Source of the DNA: Nitrosococcus halophilus Nc 4
GTDB taxonomy: Bacteria; Pseudomonadota; Gammaproteobacteria; Nitrosococcales; Nitrosococcaceae
Length of the DNA: 64,000 nucleotides
Assembly: GCF_000024725.1 (NCBI RefSeq)
Contig: NC_013960.1
Coordinates: forward strand, 1,882,261-1,946,260
Direction: 5' to 3'
Position 1 is the stretch's first letter, and the number at the start of each line of letters is the position of its first letter. Both the position numbers and the translations under genes were made by a program. Shown piece after piece: positions 16,301-24,101 of the stretch. Under the pieces are notes generated by a model, which did no database searches, was not told where the DNA came from, and worked only from the letters and a program-made list of their open reading frames with translations.

Positions 16301-16620
16301 CTGCCCCCCAGCAGCCTGAAGTGGCGGCAATACCGCTGCCGGAGAAAGAGAAGGAAGTACCGGAAAGGCCTGAAATGGTCCCTAAGCCCCCCATAAAGGA
16401 AGTGGAAGAAGAACCGGAGCAGATTGAAGTGTCTCCAGCGGCAAAGACAGTGACTGTCCAGCCGGGCGATACCCTCTCCCAGATCGCTGCACGTGCCTAC
16501 GGCGATCCCACTCAATGGCCGCTTATCTATGAAGCCAATCGGGGCAAGATTGAGAACCCTAACGTCATCATCCCAGGCATGGAGCTGACTCTTCCCCCTG
16601 CACCTAAAAATCAGGACTAA
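13357..16620 (+). CDS. P-type cation ATPase (CtpF/P2-like) with C-terminal LysM domain
   Basis: 1087 residues from the ATG at 13357; an earlier ATG at 13330 adds nine. Order: cation-ATPase N-terminal domain, TGES actuator loop (about 171-174), IPEGLPA in M4 (about 285-291), phosphorylation site DKTGT (Asp-331), TGDGVND hinge (about 633-639), and M6 WINMVTA, resembling CtpF-type pumps for which calcium has been proposed. After the normal ten membrane segments and a basic stretch comes an extra segment (about 919-938), a Pro/Glu-rich linker of about 90 residues, and a LysM domain (about 1030-1080; VQPGDTLSQIA to PGMELTLP). The eleventh segment would put LysM in the periplasm, where it could bind peptidoglycan. 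The fusion is unusual and lies in one unbroken frame. Confidence 0.9.
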   Translation: MKSVKQESGHAHTVEAVLQRIGSDRLGLTQSEAEQRLQQYGPNRLTPPKRRGPIERFLVQFHNVLIYVLLAAAVVTALLAHWVDTGVILGVVVLNALIGFIQEGKAEQALEALRHLLSPQASVLRDGRHRMIPAEQLVPGDVVTLQSGDKVPADLRLIRVKNLRIEEAALTGESMPVEKALEPVAENASLGDRTNMAYSGTLVTYGTAEGVVVATGDHTEIGRISAMLGQVQTLTTPLLRQMAVFGRWLTAVILGVAAAVFAFGVGVRGYSFHEMFLAAVGLAVAAIPEGLPAIMTITLAMGVQRMARRNAIIRRLPAVETLGSVNVICSDKTGTLTRNEMTVRTVITADAGFEISGVGYNPHGGFSQQGQIILMDDYPGLGELCRAGLLCNDAILHNVEATWVIQGDPTEAALVSLAMKANLLPEWEREEWQRVDVIPFESEHRFMATLHHDRVGHAFIYLKGAPEQVLEMCHHQRSRGEDEPLDLPYWHDRILEMASRGERVLAVAFRVTHTDHCNLRFEDVQEGLTLLGLFGIIDPPREEAIAAVKECQEAGIRVKMITGDHLLTAQAISRQLGLKHSDQALAGTKLEVMDDETLRNVILDVDVFARASPEHKLRLVKALQSQGRVVAMTGDGVNDAPALKRADVGIAMGQKGTEVAKEAAEAVLADDNFASIAQAVKEGRTVYDNLKKAILFILPTNGGEAMALVAAILLGYMLPITPVQILWINMVTAVTLALALAFEPPEGNVMRRPPREPGEPVLSGFLVWRIVFVSVILVVGTFGLFLWYREQGAPIEYARTIAVNTLVMFEIFYLLNTRYMTNSVLSREGLLGNRYVLIAIAVVVGLQLLFTYTGPMQQLFASVALGLHDWGWIVLVTSSVFVLVELEKSFLRRRKEKAPPRRVEPPVAAFERFKPRRVWPAALILLLLGVGVGSWIWVQFEGEEKEAIVVAEAERQARPPAEPLPDTQTPGVKTPSDRETTPAPQQPEVAAIPLPEKEKEVPERPEMVPKPPIKEVEEEPEQIEVSPAAKTVTVQPGDTLSQIAARAYGDPTQWPLIYEANRGKIENPNVIIPGMELTLPPAPKNQD

Positions 16621-16733
16621 TCTGGACAGGCGGGCTAAACACCTAGCTAGCTAGTTAATTAAGAGTAACTTTACTAAGCTTTAAATTTAATAGAAGCCGT
16701 TTGAATTTATGTTCCAGGAGTGGAGAAGGCGCG

Positions 16734-17393
16734 ATGGGGTCAAAACAAGAGGCGGATTCTGAAACCAGGGCAAGGCAAGCGGAAACCCAGGCAATGCAGG
16801 AATGGGAAGAGCACGAGGTCAGGGAAGAAGAAAATGAGGCCATGGAAATGACGGAAAAGGCCTATCCTCGGAAGAAGCTGACCTTGGATGAAATGATGTT
16901 TTATGGTTTGCTCATCCTTTCGGTGGTAGGGGTTGCAATCACCCAGTCTTCTGTCATTGTGGGTCGCGCCTATTGGCTGGCCATGATACCGATTATTGCG
17001 GCCACTACCCTCTATGTAGAGTGGATAAGGGGCCGTGGACAGGGAATGAGATGGCGAACGCTACTGCGAACCCAACTTTTCCACTGGGGAGCGCTTTTGG
17101 TTTCTGTAGAGTTGGTGTACATGCTTTTCAATTTTGGCCGGCTCAGCAATGAAGCTGTAAGCTTAATGATTCTCCTGTTGCTGGCGCAGACGACTTTTCA
17201 GGTAGGCGTGTACGTGGATTGGCGGTTTTCCATAGTAGCCCTGTTCCAGGCTTTTTCTCTCATCGTGCTGGCTTATTTGAAAGCTTATATATGGATAATA
17301 TTGTTAGTTGCTATCGGGATAATCGCCTTGGGGATTTATTTCCGTAGAAAATTTCCAGAAAAATTTTCATTTCCCCACCGCAGTCGCTTTTAA
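16734..17393 (+). CDS. Membrane protein of unknown function
   Basis: 219 residues from the ATG at 16734 (GGAG eight bases upstream). The first 45 residues are highly charged and Glu/Gln-rich, probably helical and cytoplasmic. Five or so hydrophobic segments follow, ending in a basic tail. It lies 113 bp after the LysM-fused ATPase on the same strand and may share its transcript. I do not recognise the family. Confidence 0.65.
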   Translation: MGSKQEADSETRARQAETQAMQEWEEHEVREEENEAMEMTEKAYPRKKLTLDEMMFYGLLILSVVGVAITQSSVIVGRAYWLAMIPIIAATTLYVEWIRGRGQGMRWRTLLRTQLFHWGALLVSVELVYMLFNFGRLSNEAVSLMILLLLAQTTFQVGVYVDWRFSIVALFQAFSLIVLAYLKAYIWIILLVAIGIIALGIYFRRKFPEKFSFPHRSRF

Positions 17394-17553
17394 TCGTTAG
17401 AAAAACGTCCTGGCGTGTAAAAGTGGACATTGCTAGGTCACCCATGATCGTTGGGGCTTTCGGTGGCGGGCATCTTGCTCGCATGCTCACCCACTGCTTA
17501 TGACTCAGTCTTTGTACACATTACTAGCAACTACGTAATTCTTACTGCCTGAT

Positions 17554-18669
17554 ATGCGTCTTGTTCGCGACTGGTTTCAGCGTCACTTTTCCAATCCTCA
17601 GGTAGCGGGCCTGGCCTTGTTACTTGTCGTTAGTTTTGCCACTGTGATCTTCATGGGACACATATTGGCGCCGGTGTTGGCTAGCCTGGTGATCGCCTAT
17701 CTGCTCGAGGGAATCGTGGGGTATCTGGAGCGACGACGTTGTCCTCGCTGGCTAGCCGTGCCTTTGGTGTTTGTGGCTTTCATGGTGGCCTTTTTTGGGG
17801 ACATCTTCGGGGTGATACCCTTGCTCTCACAGCAGGTTACCCAGTTTTTCCAACTCTTGCCGACCATGATTGCTCGGGGGCATGAACTTTTATTGAGCCT
17901 GCCTGAGCATTATCCCGATTTATTCTCCGAGGCGCAGGTCAATAATCTGGTGAGCGCTATCCACGTTGAGGTGGCCCAATTAGGGCAAGAGGTGCTTTCC
18001 TGGTCCCTGGCGTCAGTGACGAGCCTTATTACGTTGGGGATGTACCTGGTGTTGGTACCGTTACTGGTGTTTTTCTTCCTCAAGGACAAGGACCGCCTTA
18101 TTGAATGGTGTAAATCTTACCTTCCGCAGGAGCGAAAATTGATAGCTGAAGTCTGGGGCGAGGTAGATTTTCAGATCGCCAACTATGTTCGCGGTAAATG
18201 CATCGAGATCCTGATTGTCTGGGCAGTGAGTTTTATCACCTTTTATGTCTTAGGCTTGCGGTTTTCTATGCTGCTGAGTGTGCTCATGGGCTTGTCGGTT
18301 CTTATTCCCTATATTGGCGCGATGGCGATCACTTTACTGGTGGCGTTTGTGGCTTATTTTCAATGGGGATTGAGTACTGAATTTGCTGAAGTGCTTGGCG
18401 CCTGTGTCATCATCCAGTTTTTGGATGGCAATGTGTTGGCGACCTTATTGTTTGCCGAAGTGGTGGATTTGCATCCTGTGGCGGTGATTGTGGCCATTGT
18501 GGTTTTTGGTGGAGTGTGGGGATTGTGGGGGCTCTTCTTTGCAATACCGCTTGCCACCATCATACAGGCGGTGCTCAAGGCCTGGCCCAAAGTCCCCCCT
18601 GTAGAAGAACGGCCTCCACTGCTAAAACGTTGGGGTATTTCCTTGCTAGGACGACAACGGTCGCGGTGA
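17554..18669 (+). CDS. perM: PerM-like AI-2E family permease
   Basis: 371 residues, close to E. coli PerM (353) and alignable with it by eye over its whole length: LVLVPLLVFFFLKDKDR, IANYVRGKCIEILIV, LSVLIPYIGA, IIQFLDGN, FGGVWGLWGLFFAIPLATI. It has about eight membrane segments. PerM's substrate is not established; the family includes TqsA and sodium/proton antiporters. It is more distant from the AI-2E protein at 4380, so the two are not recent duplicates. The 160 bp before it show no gene. Confidence 0.88.
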   Translation: MRLVRDWFQRHFSNPQVAGLALLLVVSFATVIFMGHILAPVLASLVIAYLLEGIVGYLERRRCPRWLAVPLVFVAFMVAFFGDIFGVIPLLSQQVTQFFQLLPTMIARGHELLLSLPEHYPDLFSEAQVNNLVSAIHVEVAQLGQEVLSWSLASVTSLITLGMYLVLVPLLVFFFLKDKDRLIEWCKSYLPQERKLIAEVWGEVDFQIANYVRGKCIEILIVWAVSFITFYVLGLRFSMLLSVLMGLSVLIPYIGAMAITLLVAFVAYFQWGLSTEFAEVLGACVIIQFLDGNVLATLLFAEVVDLHPVAVIVAIVVFGGVWGLWGLFFAIPLATIIQAVLKAWPKVPPVEERPPLLKRWGISLLGRQRSR

Positions 18670-18738
18670 GGTAGGGTATTGTATGCGGCAGCCGTGTTCG
18701 CCAGCCGCTTATCCTTAAAGCCAGTGGGGGCAAGATCA

Positions 18739-18828
18739 TACCAATTTAGCAAAAGGCTGCAATTTATTAAGGTTATAACTGGTTGTTTATACTAAGCCTA
18801 TACAATGCAAAGTTACGTGAAATTGGTA
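18739..18828. mobile_element. 90-bp MITE with IS630-like ends, copy A
   Basis: It runs from TACCAATTT to AAATTGGTA and is flanked by TA as in IS630-type insertions. It is 90 bp, exactly the length of the element at 33863-33952. Hand alignment with the reverse complement of that element gives 17 mismatches and no gaps (about 81%). It has no coding capacity. The ends match the IS630 element at 5530, which could supply transposase. Confidence 0.82.
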
Positions 18829-18830
18829 TC

Positions 18831-18899
18831 AAGGTCCCTAGCGTAATAGTTCCAGGCATGGGGCTGACTCTTCCCCTTGCATCTAAAAATCAGAACTAA
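18831..18899 (+). pseudogene. Leftover LysM-protein tail
   Basis: 23 codons ending in TAA at 18897-18899, reading VIVPGMGLTLPLASKNQN. They match the last residues of the LysM-fused ATPase (VIIPGMELTLPPAPKNQD) at both DNA and protein level. No upstream coding sequence remains; the MITE ends two bases before it. It is a remnant of a second LysM gene or of a duplicated ATPase 3' end. Confidence 0.65.
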
Positions 18900-18990
18900 T
18901 GGGGTTGGCATAATCTATAGAAGGTAAGTGGTGTCTGTCACCGTGACCCTTTGCTCGAGGCTATTTCCGCATATTGGGGAGAGGCCGTAT

Positions 18991-20676
18991 ATGGTGCCGT
19001 TTGAAAATGTCTTTTATGAGATTGGTGCTCTGCTGGGGGTGGCTGCCGCGGGCGGCGTTTTGGCAATCCTGTTGCGCCAGCCGCTGATCGTCGCTTTCAT
19101 TGCCGTTGGCATCATCGTAGGACCCACGGGTTTTGGGTGGGTGGTTGCCAGCGATCAAGTGGATTTGCTTGCCAAGTTGGGGATTGCCCTGTTGCTGTTC
19201 GTAGTCGGTCTAAAGCTCGATCCGCACATCATCCGGACAATGGGGCCGGTGGCGCTGGCGACGGGACTTGGCCAGGTTGTATTCACTTCGGTAGTTGGCT
19301 ATCTCATCGCCCTCGCTTTAGGGATGGCGCCGGTGTCCGCGCTCTATGTGGCCGTGGCGCTTACTTTCTCCAGTACCATTATCATTGTCAAATTGTTATC
19401 GGATAAGCGCGAGGTGGACTCTTTGCATGGTCGGATCGCCATCGGCTTTCTCATCGTGCAGGATATCATGGTGGTGCTGGTGATGATCGGCTTGACGGCT
19501 TTTGGCCAGGCTGGTGATGCGCTCAGCCTGGGCCGGGAGGCGTTGCTAGTGCTCGCCAAGGGAGCGGCGATGCTGGCAGTCGTCGGCTTGCTGATGCGCT
19601 ATGTTTTGCCACCGTCATTGCACCGGTTGGCGCGTTCACCCGAGCTACTCGTGCTTTTCTCCATCGCCTGGGCAATACTCGGGGCGTCAGCGGGGGATAC
19701 CCTAGGCTTCAGCAAAGAGGTTGGGGCCTTTCTGGCCGGGGTATCAATTGCCGCCACTCCGTACCGCGAACTGGTTGCCGCGCGTCTTGTCAGCTTGCGG
19801 GATTTCCTGCTGTTGTTTTTTTTCATCGACCTCGGTGCGAGCCTGAATATAAGCACTTTGGGCGCACACTTGGAGGCATCTGCGGTGCTCTCGCTCTTTG
19901 TGCTAATCGGCAATCCCTTCATCGTCATGGCCATCATGGGGGCGATGGGCTATCGCAAACGCACCGGTTTTCTCGCGGGTCTAACTGTGGCCCAGATCAG
20001 TGAATTCTCGCTGATTCTGGGAGCTTTGGGGCTAAACCTGGGCCACATTGACCAGGAGACGATGGGGCTTATCACCCTGGTGGGCTTGATCACCATCAGT
20101 CTCTCGACTTATATGATTCTTTACTCTCACCCCCTGTACGAACGATTGGCTCCTTGGCTAGGAATGTTCGAGCGTAAAGTGGCGCACCGCGAAGAGGGCG
20201 TTGCGGCAGCAATCAATGGCGATACGTACGCGTTCCTCTTTGGCTTGGGACGTTTTGGCGCGGGGATCGCCCAGATCCTGCAGAAGCGCGGCTGCCGAGT
20301 GCTTGCAGTGGATTTCGACCCCGATCTGGTGCGCCGGCATGCTGGCGAAGGGTATATGACTCGGTACGGGGATGCCGAAGACCCTGAATTCGTCGCCTCC
20401 CTGCCCCTTGAGCGGGTGCCCTGGGTTGTCAGCACCGTGCGGGAACGGAGTGTGAACCGGACTCTGTTGCACACGCTACGCCAGCAAGGTTTCCGGGGTC
20501 GAGTGGCAGTGGCTGCCAATGGCCAGCACGAAGCTGAGCTGTTTCGGCGCGAGGGCGCGGATCTTGTCCTGGTGCCTTATTTCGACGCGGCCAGAGAGGC
20601 GGTTGACCACCTGCTGGAGCTTGGTGCCGTGGGGAGCCATCCAGGCGACAGCCCTAAGGAATCGACGGGTGCTTGA
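18991..20676 (+). CDS. CPA2-family cation/proton antiporter with TrkA-N domain (KefB-like)
   Basis: 561 residues from the ATG at 18991, chosen for its GGGGAGAGG site; the frame is open from 18928. The first 390 or so residues form about twelve membrane segments of the Na+/H+ exchanger fold, with the FLIVQD motif and VGAFLAG. A Rossmann-type TrkA-N (RCK) domain follows, with FGLGRFGAGI as its nucleotide loop. There is no obvious TrkA-C domain. These proteins exchange K+ or Na+ for H+ at the inner membrane. The tandem-Usp gene follows 53 bp after its stop, a probable two-gene stress unit. Confidence 0.9.
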   Translation: MVPFENVFYEIGALLGVAAAGGVLAILLRQPLIVAFIAVGIIVGPTGFGWVVASDQVDLLAKLGIALLLFVVGLKLDPHIIRTMGPVALATGLGQVVFTSVVGYLIALALGMAPVSALYVAVALTFSSTIIIVKLLSDKREVDSLHGRIAIGFLIVQDIMVVLVMIGLTAFGQAGDALSLGREALLVLAKGAAMLAVVGLLMRYVLPPSLHRLARSPELLVLFSIAWAILGASAGDTLGFSKEVGAFLAGVSIAATPYRELVAARLVSLRDFLLLFFFIDLGASLNISTLGAHLEASAVLSLFVLIGNPFIVMAIMGAMGYRKRTGFLAGLTVAQISEFSLILGALGLNLGHIDQETMGLITLVGLITISLSTYMILYSHPLYERLAPWLGMFERKVAHREEGVAAAINGDTYAFLFGLGRFGAGIAQILQKRGCRVLAVDFDPDLVRRHAGEGYMTRYGDAEDPEFVASLPLERVPWVVSTVRERSVNRTLLHTLRQQGFRGRVAVAANGQHEAELFRREGADLVLVPYFDAAREAVDHLLELGAVGSHPGDSPKESTGA

Positions 20677-20729
20677 TCTATCCTGTAGAGCTTTGACTCC
20701 TATTTTAATTAATGCAATGGAGGGGAGTT

Positions 20730-21596
20730 ATGAAGGTCTTGATGGCAAGCGATTTTTCCACAGGTTCCGATCTTGCTCTCGACCGGGCTACGTTTCTTGT
20801 GCGTCAATACCAGGCGCAACTTGTGTTGTTGCATGTATTGGAAGCAAGTGATAGTAGCCTAGTTGGCGCTCTACCAGCACTCGATCGACTCCGTCAAGAA
20901 ATGGAAACGGCTCTACGCAATAAGGCAGCCTCTAAAGGAATCCAGTGCGAGATTAGGGTGCGGATTGGCAAGGATTTCGTGGATATTATTCTTGAGGCCC
21001 GAGAAAGACAAGTTGATCTTATCATTGTTGGTGCCCATGGACGTCACTATATCAAGGACGCTCTCTTTGGAACCACGGCTGAACGGGTGATAAGTAAGGG
21101 CGATCGGCCAATACTAGTAGTAAAGCGGCCAGCTCAGGGACCCTACATGCGAGTGTTAGTTGGAATTGATTTTTCACCCGAGTCCCGAAACGCTTTAGAG
21201 TATGCTATGAAAATTTTCCCTCAGGCCGAACTTTATATTTTGAATGTCTGTGGCTTGGTATATGAGGGAAAACTGAGACAGGTCGGCTTGAGGGACGAAG
21301 AAATCCTTTCGCTTGACAATGTTGAATACATGCGCCATCTAAAAGAATTAGACCGCTTTCTTTCTGGGACTGCGGCCTATTCGATAGCAAAACGACTGGT
21401 AGCCAAAGGTTACCCGGCAACCATTATACTAGCCCAAGCTGCACACCTTAAGGCAGATCTTATCGTGGTCGGCACCCGGGGTGCTTCGGGATTGAAATAT
21501 ATTTTGATAGGCAGTGTGGCCAGGCATATACTGCGTGACGCAGACTGCGATGTGCTCGCTGTGCGTTGCGAGAGGCCCAGTTTCGAGCTTCCCTAG
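20730..21596 (+). CDS. Tandem universal stress protein (complete)
   Basis: 288 residues from the ATG at 20730, preceded by GGAGGGGAG. There are two Usp domains, about 1-137 and 139-288, each with the ATP-binding pattern G-2x-G-9x-G-(S/T): GAHG...GT in the first and GTRG...GS in the second. It is probably co-transcribed with the antiporter. The repeat copy visible at 1-467 covers only its second domain; the boundary at 21130 within this gene is set by the window edge and need not be real. Confidence 0.92.
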   Translation: MKVLMASDFSTGSDLALDRATFLVRQYQAQLVLLHVLEASDSSLVGALPALDRLRQEMETALRNKAASKGIQCEIRVRIGKDFVDIILEARERQVDLIIVGAHGRHYIKDALFGTTAERVISKGDRPILVVKRPAQGPYMRVLVGIDFSPESRNALEYAMKIFPQAELYILNVCGLVYEGKLRQVGLRDEEILSLDNVEYMRHLKELDRFLSGTAAYSIAKRLVAKGYPATIILAQAAHLKADLIVVGTRGASGLKYILIGSVARHILRDADCDVLAVRCERPSFELP

Positions 21597-21636
21597 AAGT
21601 TTTTCCTTCTCGATTGCCAAGCTAAGGTATTGCTAT

Positions 21637-22083
21637 CTAGTGAATGATGGTCACGGGTCCAGTGGCATGACGCACGACTTTCTCGCTTACGCTGCCAAGC
21701 AACAGAGCCTCAAAGCGTGAGAGGCCGCGCCGGCCCATGACCGTTATTGAGCTGGGATATTTTTCCAGGTATTGGATAATTTCTGTGGCCGGGTCACCTG
21801 AGAGGCTCTCTTCTTTAATTTCTCCCTCTTTGCCGCCAAGAGCTTGGTAGGTTTTGTCAAAAATTTTGCGCGCCGCTTCTTTCTTGAGCTGTTCGATATC
21901 TTCCTCTTCTGGGTGGGTAATGCGAAGAAAATCAAAATTGCCGCCCGAGCGTGTCGTAAACACATAGACTAGGGTCATTTTGCTTCCCATCGCTTTAGCC
22001 AGGTCGGATGCAAAGCGTGCCGCCCGTAGGGAGTTTTCTGAGCCGTCTACCGGTACAATAATGTCATTGAATTCAGCACTCAT
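21637..22083 (-). CDS. Universal stress protein, single Usp domain (copy 2)
   Basis: Identical to the gene at 508-954. Here its convergent neighbour is the complete tandem-Usp gene, with 40 bp between the stops. Confidence 0.9.
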   Translation of the reverse strand: MSAEFNDIIVPVDGSENSLRAARFASDLAKAMGSKMTLVYVFTTRSGGNFDFLRITHPEEEDIEQLKKEAARKIFDKTYQALGGKEGEIKEESLSGDPATEIIQYLEKYPSSITVMGRRGLSRFEALLLGSVSEKVVRHATGPVTIIH

Positions 22084-22211
22084 AATGATGGCTCCTTAAT
22101 ATTAATTAGCTGCTCGAGTGGCGGTTCTAAATCAAAATCTCCTGGAAAAGCCAAGAACCCATCCATTACTATATCTATAGTCGTTTTTTGTCCTCAGTGC
22201 CAATAGGATTT

Positions 22212-23414
22212 TTATCCGGGACGTCCATCTACCCTCGGTCGCCATAAAATAGTGGTGTAGCGGAATACAAAAAGCCCAAAAGCGGCAATCCAGAGGCCGC
22301 CGGAAAGTAGTAAAACCACCATCATATGGGCAGGGAGTAGCAGCGGGCCCCCGATCCGGACAATAGCCCCCAGTGTGAGCAATACATAAGCCCAAATCAT
22401 CCCTTGGGGCAATTCCAGCCGCCGTCCTGTATGACCGAGGGCTACACGGGACATCATCCCTAGAATAAGAGTGCCCATGGCGCCGACCGTCAACAGATGG
22501 ATCGCAATGCTACGGTAATCCCCCGGCAGGTAGGCATCTAATCCCTTGGTCATCAACCCGGCGCAAATCCATAAATATCCCAGGTGCAGTACCCAGAGGA
22601 GAGGACGTGATAAGGTTTTGTACCCGCCCCAGCCGAGCAGGCGCGCTAGGTTGAGTCCCCCTGCAGTGAGTGCGATGACACCCATCAACGGGCTCACGCC
22701 GGTGATCGCTTCTATAATTAAAATTGCAGCGACAGAGCCGATGGCTAGGCGATCGAGCCAGGGAAATTGACGGATAGGGGTTTGAGGGAGGGCATTGCGA
22801 GTGAAAAAAGGAATCACCCGGCCGCCAATGATTACCATCAATAGGGTAATGACATTGACCGTGGCTTGCAGGGCTGGTGCAATGACTGTAGGAAAATAAC
22901 CTGCTCCACCCAGGTGGACGAGTAAATTGCAGCTCGCCAAAATTCCCAATATTCCAATCAGGGGAAGACTGCGAGTATTCCCTGTAGCAATGATAGGTCG
23001 GGCGATAAAAAACATTAGGCAGGGAATAAAGGCCATATCGACTGTGATGACGATGAGGGGAGGCAGCGTATTTCCCAAAAGCATGACGGTTCGTCCTGCT
23101 AGCCATAATAGGACAAGCAGAAGCAAGGAAGGCCCAGTAGCCGTAGGGCGCCCGGTCCAGTTTTGGGCTGCGGTCAAAAGAAATCCCGCAATAATGGCGG
23201 ACACAAAGCCAAACAACATCTCATGGGCATGCCAGTAGGGAAGGGGGAAGTATCCATTGAGGTACCACTGACCCTTTAATAGCAATAGCCATAAAAGCAT
23301 CCAGAGACCGCTCATCAAGGCCCCAAGCCAGAAAAAGGGCCGGAAGCCGGTACCCAGGAAAGTCCACCGAGGACGCCGAAAGGCGGTGTTAGTCATAGGA
23401 GTAGATGAAGACAT
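22212..23414 (-). CDS. nnrS: NnrS family membrane protein (copy 2)
   Basis: Identical to 1083-2285, with all features intact (His-62, His-64, about twelve membrane segments). Two identical genes would double the dose of this NO-stress protein. Confidence 0.92.
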   Translation of the reverse strand: MSSSTPMTNTAFRRPRWTFLGTGFRPFFWLGALMSGLWMLLWLLLLKGQWYLNGYFPLPYWHAHEMLFGFVSAIIAGFLLTAAQNWTGRPTATGPSLLLLVLLWLAGRTVMLLGNTLPPLIVITVDMAFIPCLMFFIARPIIATGNTRSLPLIGILGILASCNLLVHLGGAGYFPTVIAPALQATVNVITLLMVIIGGRVIPFFTRNALPQTPIRQFPWLDRLAIGSVAAILIIEAITGVSPLMGVIALTAGGLNLARLLGWGGYKTLSRPLLWVLHLGYLWICAGLMTKGLDAYLPGDYRSIAIHLLTVGAMGTLILGMMSRVALGHTGRRLELPQGMIWAYVLLTLGAIVRIGGPLLLPAHMMVVLLLSGGLWIAAFGLFVFRYTTILWRPRVDGRPG

Positions 23415-23495
23415 AGATTTTTAGCTCCTGTAAACAACAGGTGAAATCAGAACTATTTTCTTTTATTTTCTAACTATTTGTTATAAAAAGAAAAA

Positions 23496-23524
23496 TTGAC
23501 AATTCTTTAGTGTTTCGCTAAGGT
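23496..23524 (+). promoter_or_regulatory. Predicted sigma-70 promoter of bfr (copy 2)
   Basis: Same TTGACA-17-TAAGGT arrangement as at 2367-2395. Confidence 0.5.
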
Positions 23525-23565
23525 ATTTTCAGGTCATCATACAACAACAGCAAGGAGTATGCATT

Positions 23566-24030
23566 ATGAAGGGCGATAAAAAGGTCATTAGCTATCTCAA
23601 CAAAGTGTTGACCAATGAGTTGACGGCTATCAACCAGTATTTCCTCCATGCTCGCATGTATAAAAATTGGGGTCTTGGAAAGCTCAATGAATATGAGTAC
23701 GAAGCCTCCATCGATGAAATGAAACATGCTGATCAACTGATTGAGCGAATCTTATTTCTTGAAGGGCTCCCTAATCTTCAGGAACTGGGTAAGCTCTTGA
23801 TTGGGGAAGCCCCCAAAGAGGTGCTGGAATGCGATTTGAAGCTGGAAAAGGAAATATTGCCGTTGCTCAGGGAAGCTATTGCCTATTGCGAGAAGCAGAG
23901 CGACTATGTTTCTCGGGAACTGTTTGAAGAGATCTTAGATAGTGAAGAAGAACATATTGATTGGTTGGAGACTCAGTTAGAGCTTATTGAGAAGGTAGGA
24001 TTGCAAAACTACCTGCAATCTCAGATGTAA
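23566..24030 (+). CDS. bfr: Bacterioferritin (copy 2)
   Basis: Identical to 2437-2901; ferroxidase and haem ligands intact. Some bacteria use two different Bfr subunits, but these two are the same protein, so only dosage changes. Confidence 0.97.
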   Translation: MKGDKKVISYLNKVLTNELTAINQYFLHARMYKNWGLGKLNEYEYEASIDEMKHADQLIERILFLEGLPNLQELGKLLIGEAPKEVLECDLKLEKEILPLLREAIAYCEKQSDYVSRELFEEILDSEEEHIDWLETQLELIEKVGLQNYLQSQM

Positions 24031-24101
24031 ATCTCCTCGAAGTTTTTCCAAAAATTACCCGCTCCGGTAGTGCTGGGGTGGGTAATCCTCTGCCTTTAAG
24101 G

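Noticed and set aside
16132-16515. Antisense ORFs opposite the LysM linker
   Set aside because: They arise from the Pro/Glu-rich linker codons read backwards; low-complexity Arg/Phe/Leu product.
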